Positions 54,524 to 62,865 of a DNA stretch of 64,000 nucleotides are shown here, piece after piece. The position numbers and the translations under genes are program-made. The notes under the pieces were generated by a model, which saw only the letters and a program-made list of their open reading frames with translations, made no database searches and was not told where the DNA came from. Position 1 is the stretch's first letter. Every line of letters starts with the position of its first letter. The DNA is taken from positions 744,001 through 808,000 of the forward strand of contig NC_015726.1 of NCBI RefSeq assembly GCF_000219215.1, in the 5' to 3' direction. This DNA comes from Cupriavidus necator N-1 (lineage in GTDB: Bacteria; Pseudomonadota; Gammaproteobacteria; Burkholderiales; Burkholderiaceae).

Positions 54524-55807
54524 ATGCAGGTAGTGATCGTGGGCGCCGGTGTGGTCGGCATGACGACGGCATGGCGCCTGGCCGAGGACGGCCACCAGGT
54601 GACGGTGCTGGAGCGCCACGACGGGCCGGCCGAGGAGACCAGCTTTGCCAATGGCGGGCAACTCAGCTACAGCTATGTGGCGCCGCTGGCCGGGCCGGGC
54701 GTGATGGCCAAGGTGCCGGGCTGGCTGCTGCGGCGCGATTCGCCGATGCGCTTCCGGCCCGCTGCCGACCCGGCGCAGTGGCGCTGGCTGGCAGCCTTCA
54801 TGGGCGCCTGCAATGCCGCCACCAGTGAAGCCACCACGCGCAAGCTGCTGCGGCTGGGGTTCTATTCACGCGACCTGATGCAGGCCTTCGTGGCCCGGCA
54901 CCAGCATGATGATGTGGGCGCCGGCTTCGATTTTGCGCGGCGCGGCAAACTGGTTGTGCACCGCGATGCAGCGGCGCTCGACGCGGCCTGCCAGTTGCTG
55001 GAATACCAGGCCAGCCTGGGTTGCGAGCAGCAGGCGCTGGACCGCGATGCCTGCGTGGCGCTGGAGCCCGCGCTGGCCGGCATCCGCAACGAGATTGCCG
55101 GCGCCATCTACACGCCGAGCGAGGAGGTGGGCGACTGCCACCGCTTCTGCCTGTCGCTGGCACGGTTGCTGCAAGACGGGGCGCACGCCGGCGTGTCGAT
55201 GCGCTTCGGCACCGTCGTGCAAGAACTGTTGCAGCAGGGCGGGCGCGTGACCGGCGTGCGGACCGCCAGCGGCGTGATGCCGGCCGACGTGGTGATCGTG
55301 GCCGGAGGCATCGGCAGCGTGCCGCTGCTGCGCCCGCTGGGCGTGCGGCCGATGCTGTGGCCGCTCAAGGGTTACAGCATCACGGTGCCGCTGGCCAGCG
55401 GCGCGCGCGCGCCGCATATCAGCGTGACGGACTTTGCCAACAAGATCGTCTACGCGCGCATCGGCAATACACTGCGGGTGGCGGGAATGGCCGACCTGGT
55501 GCGCGGCGGCACCCGCATCGACCCGGAGCGGGTCGGCACGCTGGTGGCACAGACGCGCGCGCTGTTCGAGGGCATCGTGCCCGAGCTGCCGCTGGCGCAG
55601 CTGCAGCCGTGGGCCGGGCTGCGCCCGGCCACGCCGGACGGCCTGCCGCTGGTGGGGCCGTCGCGGGTGTCCGGGCTATGGCTGAACCTGGGCCACGGCG
55701 CGCTCGGTTTTACGCTGGCGATGGGCAGCGCCGGCCTGCTGGCCGACCGGCTGGCAGGGCGCCGTCCGGCCATCGAAGCAGAGGATTTTGATGCTGCGCG
55801 CGCATAG
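54524..55807 (+). CDS. dadA: D-amino acid dehydrogenase, small-subunit type
   Basis: A 427-residue FAD enzyme that deaminates D-amino acids and passes electrons to the quinone pool. The FAD loop is VVIVGAGVVGMTTAWRLAEDG at the N-terminus; also seen are SFANGGQLSYSYVAPLAGPG and, near the end, PWAGLRPATPDGLPLVGPS. The start at 54524 is preferred to an ATG 6 bp upstream because of AAGG spacing. A binding protein for amino acids follows 102 bp downstream. Confidence 0.92.
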   Translation: MQVVIVGAGVVGMTTAWRLAEDGHQVTVLERHDGPAEETSFANGGQLSYSYVAPLAGPGVMAKVPGWLLRRDSPMRFRPAADPAQWRWLAAFMGACNAATSEATTRKLLRLGFYSRDLMQAFVARHQHDDVGAGFDFARRGKLVVHRDAAALDAACQLLEYQASLGCEQQALDRDACVALEPALAGIRNEIAGAIYTPSEEVGDCHRFCLSLARLLQDGAHAGVSMRFGTVVQELLQQGGRVTGVRTASGVMPADVVIVAGGIGSVPLLRPLGVRPMLWPLKGYSITVPLASGARAPHISVTDFANKIVYARIGNTLRVAGMADLVRGGTRIDPERVGTLVAQTRALFEGIVPELPLAQLQPWAGLRPATPDGLPLVGPSRVSGLWLNLGHGALGFTLAMGSAGLLADRLAGRRPAIEAEDFDAARA

Positions 55808-55909
55808 CCGCAGGCAAGTATTGCTTCATGCCGTACCCGTGCGTCCGCAATCCACGACGCTGTTCACGAAACATGCCTCAATGACCAAGCCCCACCACAA
55901 GGAGCGAAC

Positions 55910-56821
55910 ATGAAATCACTGCACACCCACCGATCCGCCACCCGCCACGCGCTTGCGGCCGCCACGCTGCTGCTGGCCGCCGGCGCCGCCCAGGCCGCCG
56001 ATGGCGACACGCTGAAGAAGATCAAGGACAGCGGCGTGATCTCGCTTGGCTATCGCGAATCGTCGATCCCGTTCTCATACACCGACGGCAAGGAGGTCAT
56101 GGGCTATTCGCACGAGATCCTGCTGCAGATCGTCGACAAGGTGAAGAGCGAACTGAAGATGCCCGGCTTGCAGGTGCGACTGACCCCGATCACCTCGCAG
56201 AACCGCATCCCGCTGGTGCAGAACGGCACGATCGACATCGAATGCGGCAGCACCACCAACAACCTGGAGCGCCAGAAGCAGGTGGCGTTCTCCAACAGCC
56301 TGTTCGTCTACGGCATCAAGATGCTGACCAAAAAGGATTCGGGCGTGAAGGAGTTCGCCGACCTGAAGGAGCGCAACGTGGTCACCACCGCCGGCACCAC
56401 CGGCGAGCGCCTGCTGGTCAAGATGAACGGCGAGAAGGCCATGAACATGAACCTGATCAGCGCCAAGGACCACGGCCAGTCCTTCCTGATCCTGGAGACC
56501 GGCCGCGCCGCTGCCTTCGTCATGGACGAGCCGCTGCTGTATGGCGAGCGCACCAAGGCCAAGAGCGCGGGCGACTGGGTGGTGGTCGGCGCGCCGCTGC
56601 AGACCGAGAACTACGCCTGCATGTTCCGCAAGGACGATCCCTCGTTCAAGAAGCTGGCCGACGGCGTGATCGCAGACCTGCAGACCAGCGGCCGTGCCGA
56701 GAAGCTGTATAACAAGTGGTTCATGTCGCCGATCCCGCCGCGCGGCATCAACATGAACTACCCGCTGTCGGCCGACATGAAGGCGCTGTTCGCGGCGCCG
56801 AACGACAAGGCCTACCAGTAA
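55910..56821 (+). CDS. Glutamate/aspartate-type ABC transporter binding protein (GltI-like)
   Basis: A 303-residue exported protein with a signal peptide ending AGAAQAADGD and two lobes of the family 3 amino-acid-binding fold (ISLGYRESSIPFSYTDG, and IECGSTTNNLERQKQVAFS). The C-terminus, with PIPPRGINMNYPLSADM, matches GltI. No gltJKL genes follow, so it must use a membrane part encoded elsewhere. It may feed the dadA enzyme. Confidence 0.9.
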   Translation: MKSLHTHRSATRHALAAATLLLAAGAAQAADGDTLKKIKDSGVISLGYRESSIPFSYTDGKEVMGYSHEILLQIVDKVKSELKMPGLQVRLTPITSQNRIPLVQNGTIDIECGSTTNNLERQKQVAFSNSLFVYGIKMLTKKDSGVKEFADLKERNVVTTAGTTGERLLVKMNGEKAMNMNLISAKDHGQSFLILETGRAAAFVMDEPLLYGERTKAKSAGDWVVVGAPLQTENYACMFRKDDPSFKKLADGVIADLQTSGRAEKLYNKWFMSPIPPRGINMNYPLSADMKALFAAPNDKAYQ

Positions 56822-56833
56822 GAGCAGGGCGCC

Positions 56834-56867
56834 ACCGCCGGGACGGCATCAGGCCCGGCGGTTATTT
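56834..56867 (+). terminator. Terminator of the GltI-like gene
   Basis: A 9-bp stem ACCGCCGGG / CCCGGCGGT with an 11-nt loop and tail TTATTT. The insertion sequence begins a short distance after it. Confidence 0.75.
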
Positions 56868-56911
56868 AGCCATAATGAATCAATATTTAGCACTCGATAG
56901 TGTTTGCGGTA

Positions 56912-56929
56912 GTGTTGAGCCCGATATAG
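56912..56929 (+). repeat. Left subterminal inverted repeat of the IS
   Basis: GTGTTGAGCCCGATATAG is an imperfect inverted match to 58468-58487 (GTGT, then CCCGAT..AG conserved). Confidence 0.55.
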
Positions 56930-57010
56930 ATACTATGAAGGGCCGCGGGAGGTTAAGCCCCTGGAGTAAAACGAAGATTCGCAGTCTCGTTTCTCCGAAG
57001 GAGCACGCAA

Positions 57011-58147
57011 ATGAACACGACGCCTAACACAGCCCTTCACGGGCAGAATACGACGATCACCGGCTGGCTGTACATGGCTTTCGAACTGGGCGACAAGAGC
57101 TGGAAGCTGTCGCTAGGCGACGGCGTGCTTGGACCGAGCCGGCATACCTTGGGCGCTGGTGACCTGAATGCAGTCCTGCAAGTGATCGCCAAGGCCAAGG
57201 CTCGCTGCGGCCTGGCGCCGCAAGCCCCGGTGCGCAGTTGCTACGAGGCCGGCCGCGATGGCTTCTGGCTGCACCGCTGGTTGATCGAACAAGGCATCGC
57301 TAACCTGGTCGTGGATTCGGCCAGCATTGAAGTCAACCGCCGCGCCCGACGCGCCAAGACCGACCGGGTCGACGGCGACAAGCTGCTCTCGATGTTGATG
57401 CGTTACTACGCCGGCGAGCGGCGCCTGTGGGCAGTCGCGCGAGTCCCGACACCACAGCAGGAAGATGAGCGGCGTTTGCACCGCGAGCTCGGGCGACTCA
57501 GGCTCGAACGTGCGGCCCACAGCAACCGGATTCGTTCGCTGCTCGTACTGCACAACCTGCGGGTCGCCCACATCGGGGACCGATCCTGGAAGCACTGGTG
57601 GAACGCCCATGGCTCGCAACTGCCCGCTGGCTTGAGTGCCGAGATCGAGCGTGAAGTCGCAAGACTGGCGCTGGTCGAAACGCAGATCAAAACGATCGAA
57701 ACCCAGCAGCGCGACGCCGTGAAGGCTGGCACGCAGCCAGCCATCGCGCTGCTCGCGCGGCTCAGGGGGATCGGCCTGGGCAGCTCCTGGCTCCTGATCA
57801 ACGAACTGTTTGGCTGGCGGCGCTTTCACAACCGCCGCGAAGTCGCAGGCTGCCTCGGACTTGCACCGACGCCTTACAGCAGTGGCGAAAGCCAGGTCGA
57901 GCAAGGCATCAGCAAAGCGGGCAACAAACGATCGCGCTGGCTCATGATCGAACTGGCATGGGCCTGGTTACGCTACCAGCCAACGAGTCAGCTCACGCAA
58001 TGGTTCAATGAGCGCTTCGCGCGAGGCAGCAAGCGCATGCGTCGCGTCGGTATTGTCGCAGTTGCCCGACGATTGGCAATTGCCCTATGGCGCTATCTCG
58101 AGTACGGCGAGATTCCCCACGGGGCAAGCCTCAAATCAGTACACTGA
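57011..58147 (+). CDS. IS110-family transposase
   Basis: A 378-residue transposase. The N-terminal RuvC-like DEDD domain has acidic residues in MAFELGDKSW, SCYEAGRDGFWLHRWL and RRAKTDRVDGDKL. A central coiled coil (about 140-220) is followed by the C-terminal Transposase_20 domain with LRGIGLGSSWLL and the serine-containing SSGESQVEQGISKAGNKRSR. An AAGGAG site precedes the ATG. The protein looks intact, so the element may be active. IS110 enzymes use a guide RNA made from their own noncoding end. Confidence 0.93.
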   Translation: MNTTPNTALHGQNTTITGWLYMAFELGDKSWKLSLGDGVLGPSRHTLGAGDLNAVLQVIAKAKARCGLAPQAPVRSCYEAGRDGFWLHRWLIEQGIANLVVDSASIEVNRRARRAKTDRVDGDKLLSMLMRYYAGERRLWAVARVPTPQQEDERRLHRELGRLRLERAAHSNRIRSLLVLHNLRVAHIGDRSWKHWWNAHGSQLPAGLSAEIEREVARLALVETQIKTIETQQRDAVKAGTQPAIALLARLRGIGLGSSWLLINELFGWRRFHNRREVAGCLGLAPTPYSSGESQVEQGISKAGNKRSRWLMIELAWAWLRYQPTSQLTQWFNERFARGSKRMRRVGIVAVARRLAIALWRYLEYGEIPHGASLKSVH

Positions 58148-58490
58148 GGTAATTCCGATCTAAGCATGGAGAGCGAAGCGGTACGATAGCAGGTCAGCGC
58201 GCCCGTAAGTGAGCCGGGCTACCCCCTGCGGGTAGCCGTCCTTATAGATGGGGCGCGCCAAGGTAACAGGGGTAGTTCCAGCGCTTTGCGCACGTGGTAT
58301 GTGGTGCCCGGCCTTTGCGCCGGCACGGATAGAAGGTTGTCCGGGCAGCAAGCCCGACACTGAAAGACCCCGACCTCGATTTCGCGCCGCTTCAGTCCCC
58401 GCAAACGAAAAGTATTGGGCTTGCAAGGAGAGAGTATCGCGCCAGACATCCCTATACTGAAATCCAATACTGGATCGGGGGTTGACACCC
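58148..58490 (+). ncRNA. Candidate guide (bridge/seek) RNA region of the IS110 element
   Basis: Directly after the transposase lie about 330 bp without a plausible gene but with consecutive hairpins: GGCTACCC-CCTGC-GGGTAGCC (about 58216-58236), GTGCCCGGC-CTTTGC-GCCGGCAC (58302-58324) and TGTCCGGGC-AGCAA-GCCCGACA (58337-58358). A long-range pair AGTATTGG / CCAATACT (58410-58417, 58463-58470) can close the 3' part. IS1111-type elements encode their guide RNA downstream of the transposase, so this position fits. Ends and guide loops are not determined. Confidence 0.5.
58468..58487 (-). repeat. Right subterminal inverted repeat of the IS
   Basis: Read on the minus strand as GTGTCAACCCCCGATCCAGT, it matches the left repeat imperfectly. 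Confidence 0.55.
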
Positions 58491-58597
58491 TCGCCCTCAT
58501 AGAAGGCTCATAGCAGCACAACTGGCCGGCGGCCCTCACAAGCGGCCTCCGGCGCTGTCTGACCCCACACTGCTTATCCGCATCCACTGGAGAACAT

Positions 58598-59419
58598 ATG
58601 CGATCGATTCGTACTGGCTGGCTCAAATCCCTGCTGGCTGCCTCGCTGCTTGCCGGCGCCGGGCTGGCGTCCACCGCGGCGCAAGCCGCCGACCTGCTCG
58701 ATACCGTCAAGCAGGCCGGCGTGCTCAAGATCGGCCTGGAGGGCACGTATCCGCCGTTCGGCTTCCGCGGCGCGAAGAACGAGCTGGAAGGGTTTGACGT
58801 GGACGTGGCGCGTGCGGTGGCGGGCAAGCTGGGCGTGAAGCCGGAGTTCGTCACCACCGAGTGGAGCGGCATCATTGCCGGCCTGCAGGCTGGCAAGTTC
58901 GACGTGATCGTCAACCAGGTCAACGTCACGCCTCAGCGCCAGCAAGTGCTGGACTTCTCCACGCCCTACGTTTACTCGGATGCGCAGCTGATCCAGCGCA
59001 AGGACGACAACCGCCAGTTCAAGTCGCTGGAAGACCTGAAGGGGCACAAGCTCGGCGTCAGCCTGGGCAGCAATTTCAACGACCTGGCCAAGTCGGTGCC
59101 GGGCATCGACGTCAAGACCTATCCCGGCGCGCCTGAGTACCTGCGCGACCTGGCGGCACAGCGCGTCGACGCCGCGCTGAACGACCGGCTGATGGTCGCC
59201 TACCTGGTCAAGACCGCCAACCTGCCGCTGCGGCAGGGCGCAATCGTGGCGGGTGCCACCACGCAGGTGGCCATCCCGTTCCGCAAGGACAACCCCAAGT
59301 TCGCGCAGGCCATCAACCACGCGCTAGATGACCTGGCCAAGGACGGCACGCTTGGCAAGCTCTCGGTGAAGTGGTTCGGCACCGACGTGACCAGGCCCGC
59401 CGGTAAGCCAATCAAGTAA
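58598..59419 (+). CDS. Polar amino acid/cystine-type ABC transporter binding protein
   Basis: A 273-residue exported protein (signal ending TAAQAADLLD) of binding-protein family 3. The VLKIGLEGTYPPFGFRG and LEGFDVDVARAVAGKLG segments place it near FliY/TcyJ cystine-binding proteins. A TGGAGAAC site precedes the ATG. An attenuating terminator and then a permease gene follow. Confidence 0.88.
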   Translation: MRSIRTGWLKSLLAASLLAGAGLASTAAQAADLLDTVKQAGVLKIGLEGTYPPFGFRGAKNELEGFDVDVARAVAGKLGVKPEFVTTEWSGIIAGLQAGKFDVIVNQVNVTPQRQQVLDFSTPYVYSDAQLIQRKDDNRQFKSLEDLKGHKLGVSLGSNFNDLAKSVPGIDVKTYPGAPEYLRDLAAQRVDAALNDRLMVAYLVKTANLPLRQGAIVAGATTQVAIPFRKDNPKFAQAINHALDDLAKDGTLGKLSVKWFGTDVTRPAGKPIK

Positions 59420-59462
59420 AACAGTCAGGTAAGCCGGCCAGCAAGCCGGGCGGTATCATGTC

Positions 59463-59504
59463 GCGGCGCCGCGGCCTGCATGGCTGCCGCGCCGCTTTCT
59501 TTTT
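59463..59504 (+). terminator. Attenuating terminator between binding protein and permease genes
   Basis: GCGGCGC-(C)-GCGGC pairs across a 7-nt loop with GCTGC-(C)-GCGCCGC and is followed by TTTCTTTTT. It would let more binding protein than permease be made. Confidence 0.75.
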
Positions 59505-59528
59505 CATTCTTCTGCCGCCGCCACGCCC

Positions 59529-60188
59529 ATGTCCGCTCTCCAGCTTGTCACCGATTCTCTGCCCGTACTGCTGCAGGGCACGCTGCTGACCATCAAATTC
59601 GCGTTATGGTCGATGGTGTTCGGGCTGATGCTAGGCACGGTGGTGGCGCTGATGGGCATCAGCCATAGCCGCGTGCTCAAGGCGGTGGCGCGCACCTACG
59701 TCAGCATCATGCGCGGCACGCCGCTACTGGTGCAGATCTTTGTCGTCTACTACGGGCTGCCGGGCATCGGCATCGCGCTGGAGCCCACGCCCGCGGGCGT
59801 GCTGACGCTGAGCCTGAATGTCGGCGCCTACCTGTCCGAGAGCATGCGCGGGGCCATCCTGGGCGTGTCGCGCGGCCAATGGCTGGCAGCCTACAGCCTG
59901 GGCCTGACGCCGGTGCAGGCACTGCGCTACGTGGTCGGCCCGCAGGCGCTGCGGCTGGCGGTGCCGAGCCTGTCCAACAGCCTGATCAGCCTGATCAAGG
60001 ACACCTCGCTGGTATCGGTCATCACCGTGACCGAGCTGCTGCGCACGGCGCAGGAGGTCATCGCGGCCACCTACCAGCCGTTGCCGCTGTACCTGGCAGT
60101 GGCGGCCATCTACTGGGTGCTGAGCACGGGGCTGTCGGGCGTGCAGCATATGCTGGAGCGGCGCTTGTCGCTGCCCGGGCGCCACTGA
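59529..60188 (+). CDS. Polar amino acid ABC transporter permease (TcyL/HisM type)
   Basis: A 219-residue permease with about five membrane helices and the amino-acid permease EAA motif in SLGLTPVQALRYVVGPQALR (about residues 121-140). YVSIMRGTPLLVQIFVVYYG is the family N-terminal signature. It pairs with the preceding binding protein. No ATP-binding gene follows; a strong terminator does. Confidence 0.9.
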   Translation: MSALQLVTDSLPVLLQGTLLTIKFALWSMVFGLMLGTVVALMGISHSRVLKAVARTYVSIMRGTPLLVQIFVVYYGLPGIGIALEPTPAGVLTLSLNVGAYLSESMRGAILGVSRGQWLAAYSLGLTPVQALRYVVGPQALRLAVPSLSNSLISLIKDTSLVSVITVTELLRTAQEVIAATYQPLPLYLAVAAIYWVLSTGLSGVQHMLERRLSLPGRH

Positions 60189-60203
60189 TCGGTGCCACAA
60201 AGT

Positions 60204-60235
60204 AAAAAGCCAGCTCCGCGGAGCTGGCTTTTTTT
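60204..60235. terminator. Bidirectional terminator
   Basis: A 14-bp stem (AAAAAGCCAGCTC and its complement) with a CGCG loop and T-tract, between the permease and the convergent cphA. Confidence 0.9.
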
Positions 60236-60248
60236 ATCGCCGGGCCGG

Positions 60249-62819
60249 TCAGCCCTGCGCGATGCGGCTGGCGATATGCCCCAGCGCCTCTTCCACCTGG
60301 TCCACCAGGACCAGGCACAGGTCGCCCGGCTGCAGGTGCGACAGCGCGGTATCGATGGCGAGGAACTCGCCACGGATCTCCTCGACCTGGCCGGCGCGTT
60401 GCGCGCCCTGCAGGCCTTCGCGCAGCAGCGCCAGCACCTCGCCGTCGGCGCGCCCGCGCTGGCACTGGTCCTGGTACAGGATGACTTCATCGAACACGCC
60501 GCCCAGGATCTGGGTCTGGCGGCGGATGTCGTCGTCGCGGCGGTCGCCCGCGCCGCTGATCACCACCACGCGCCGTTTGGCGGGGATGGTCTCGACAGCG
60601 CTGCACAGTGCCAGGATGGCATCCGGGTTGTGGCCGTAGTCGGCGATCAGCGTGGCGCCGCGGTAGTCGAACACGTTGAAGCGTCCCGGGGCGGTCTGCG
60701 CGTCGTTGACGAAGGTGGCCAGGCCGCGGCGGATAGTCGACCAGTCGATGCCCAGCGCCCACGCGGCGGCGATCGACGACATCGCGTTATCGACCTGGAA
60801 GCCGATGGTGCCGTTGCGCGTCAGCGGGATCTCGGCCAGTGCGATGCGCACTTCGGTATCGCCTTCGGATACGACGATGTCGGCGCCGTCCACGAACACC
60901 ACGCGCTTGCCCTGCGCACGGTGCGTGGCCATGGCCGGCTGGTTGGGGTCGTGCGCGAAGAAGGTGACACTGCCGGGGCAGGCGTCGGCCATGCGCACCA
61001 CCATCGGGTCGGCCGCGTTCAGGACCGCCATGCCGTGCGGCGCGACGTTCTGCACGATCACGCTCTTGAGCACCGCCAGGTCTTCCACCGAGTTGATGAA
61101 GGACAGGCCCAGGTGGTCGCCTTCGCCCACGTTGGTCACCACCGCCACGTCGCAGCGGTCGAATGCCAGGCCTTCACGCAGCAGGCCGCCGCGCGCGGTT
61201 TCAAACACGGCGGCGTCCACGTCCGGGTGCAGCAGCACGTTGCGCGCGCTGCGCGGGCCGCTGCAGTCGCCGGTGTCGATGCGCTCGCCCTGGACATACA
61301 CGCCGTCGGTGCCGGTCATGCCCATGCGCAGGCCGCTGGTGGCCATGATGTGGGTGATCAGCCGGACCGTGGTGGTCTTGCCGTTGGTGCCGGACACGGC
61401 CACCACCGGAATGCGGCCATCGTCGCCATCGGAGAACATGGTCGAGACAATGGCTTCGCCGACCGCGCGGCCCTTGCCGTACGACGGTTGCAGGTGCATG
61501 CGCAGGCCCGGCGCGGCGTTGACCTCGACGATGCCGCCGGCCTGTTCCTCGAACGGCTTGAGCATGGTCTCGCACACGGCGTCGACGCCGGCGATGTCCA
61601 GGCCTACCATCTGCGCCGCCGCCACGGCGCGCGCGGCGATGTCCGGGTGGACGTCGTCGGTCACGTCGGTGGCGCTGCCGCCGGTGGACAGGTTGGCGTT
61701 GTTGCGCAACACCACGCGCGTGCCCTTGGCCGGCACGGAATCGGCGGTCAGGTTCTGCTTGGCCAGCGTGGCCAGCGCGATATCGTCAAAGCGGATCTTG
61801 GTCAGCGAGGTCGCATGGCCTTCGCCGCGGCGCGGGTCGCGGTTCACTTCCTCGACCAGCTGGCGCACGGTATGCACGCCGTCGCCGATGACCTGCGGCG
61901 GATCGCGGCGCGCGGCCGCCACCAGTTGCTTGCCGACCACCAGCAGGCGGAAGTCATGGCCCGGGATATAGCGCTCGACGATCACGTCCGAGCTGATGTC
62001 CGAGGCGACCTCATAGGCCGTCATCACTTCCTCGCGGGTGCGGATGCGCACCGCCACGCCCTTGCCCTGGTTGCCGTCGCGCGGCTTGACCACCACCGGG
62101 GCGTCGATTTCCTGCGCGGCGGCCCAGGCCTCTTCGGCGCTGCGCACCGAGCGGCCCAGCGGCACCGGCACGCCGGCGGCGTGCAGCAGGGTCTTGGTCA
62201 GGTCCTTGTCCTGCGCGATCGATTCGGCCACGGCGCTGGTGCGGTCGGTCTCGGCGGCCTGGATGCGGCGCTGCTTGCTGCCCCAGCCAAACTGCACCAT
62301 CGAGCCCTGCGTCAGTCGCCGGTAGGGAATGCCGCGCGCCACGGCGGCGTAGACGATGGAGCCGGTGCTCGGTCCCAGGCGCACGTCCTCGTCCAGCTCG
62401 CGCAGGCGGTGCAGCGCGTCGGCGAGGTCGAATGGGGTGTCGTTGCGCGCGGCGCGGCACAGGGCCTCGGCCAGCTCGAATGCAAGCCGGCCGACTTCTT
62501 CCTCGCTGTATTGCACGATCACCTGGTAGGTGCCGGGCTCGACCGTCTGCGCGGTGCGGCTGAAGGTGACCGGGCAGCCGGCGGCGGCCTGCAGGCGCAG
62601 CGCCGTCACTTCCAGCACGTGGGCCAGCGACAGCTCGCCCGATTCCTCGTCCGGGCGCAGCGGCCCGATCTCAGGGAAACGGGCGCGCAGCCGGTCTTCA
62701 AAACCGGGCAGCGCCGACAGCATGTTGGTGGCATCCTGGCAGGCCACGATCGCCTCGATGGCGGTGTGGCGGCACCACAGGTTCGGGCCCCGCAGGGCCC
62801 GGATACGTGAGACTTCCAT
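60249..62819 (-). CDS. cphA: Cyanophycin synthetase
   Basis: An 856-residue enzyme that polymerises aspartate and arginine into cyanophycin. It has the N-terminal CphA domain (MEVSRIRALRGPNLWCRHTA), an ATP-grasp domain (about 220-470, with VVVKPRDGNQGKGVAV) and a Mur-ligase domain with P-loop GTNGKTTTVRLI (about 475-486) and YRGATLIADYGHNPDA. It starts 46 bp after a second, related gene on the same strand. Confidence 0.95.
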   Translation of the reverse strand: MEVSRIRALRGPNLWCRHTAIEAIVACQDATNMLSALPGFEDRLRARFPEIGPLRPDEESGELSLAHVLEVTALRLQAAAGCPVTFSRTAQTVEPGTYQVIVQYSEEEVGRLAFELAEALCRAARNDTPFDLADALHRLRELDEDVRLGPSTGSIVYAAVARGIPYRRLTQGSMVQFGWGSKQRRIQAAETDRTSAVAESIAQDKDLTKTLLHAAGVPVPLGRSVRSAEEAWAAAQEIDAPVVVKPRDGNQGKGVAVRIRTREEVMTAYEVASDISSDVIVERYIPGHDFRLLVVGKQLVAAARRDPPQVIGDGVHTVRQLVEEVNRDPRRGEGHATSLTKIRFDDIALATLAKQNLTADSVPAKGTRVVLRNNANLSTGGSATDVTDDVHPDIAARAVAAAQMVGLDIAGVDAVCETMLKPFEEQAGGIVEVNAAPGLRMHLQPSYGKGRAVGEAIVSTMFSDGDDGRIPVVAVSGTNGKTTTVRLITHIMATSGLRMGMTGTDGVYVQGERIDTGDCSGPRSARNVLLHPDVDAAVFETARGGLLREGLAFDRCDVAVVTNVGEGDHLGLSFINSVEDLAVLKSVIVQNVAPHGMAVLNAADPMVVRMADACPGSVTFFAHDPNQPAMATHRAQGKRVVFVDGADIVVSEGDTEVRIALAEIPLTRNGTIGFQVDNAMSSIAAAWALGIDWSTIRRGLATFVNDAQTAPGRFNVFDYRGATLIADYGHNPDAILALCSAVETIPAKRRVVVISGAGDRRDDDIRRQTQILGGVFDEVILYQDQCQRGRADGEVLALLREGLQGAQRAGQVEEIRGEFLAIDTALSHLQPGDLCLVLVDQVEEALGHIASRIAQG

Positions 62820-62865
62820 AGAACGGTTTCCGTGTCTTCTATGCGCGGTTGAGCTTGGGGCCGCG

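Larger units (their letters stand above)
56890..58490 (+). mobile_element. IS110-family insertion sequence
   Basis: The element comprises a DEDD transposase (57011-58147) with noncoding DNA on both sides. The boundaries are approximate: subterminal inverted repeats (56912-56929 and 58468-58487) lie close to the ends, and no target duplication is visible, as expected for this family. It is A+T-richer than the chromosome. It lies in an intergenic space between two binding-protein genes and breaks no gene I can see. The long 3' noncoding end fits the IS1111-type layout. Confidence 0.8.

Noticed and set aside
58160..58426. 88-codon minus-strand frame inside the IS 3' noncoding region
   Set aside because: Overlaps a run of hairpins and has no family-like sequence; structured RNA explains the region better.
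60192..62810. 872-codon open frame antisense to cphA
   Set aside because: Antisense shadow with His/Gln/Arg-rich sequence and no domain.
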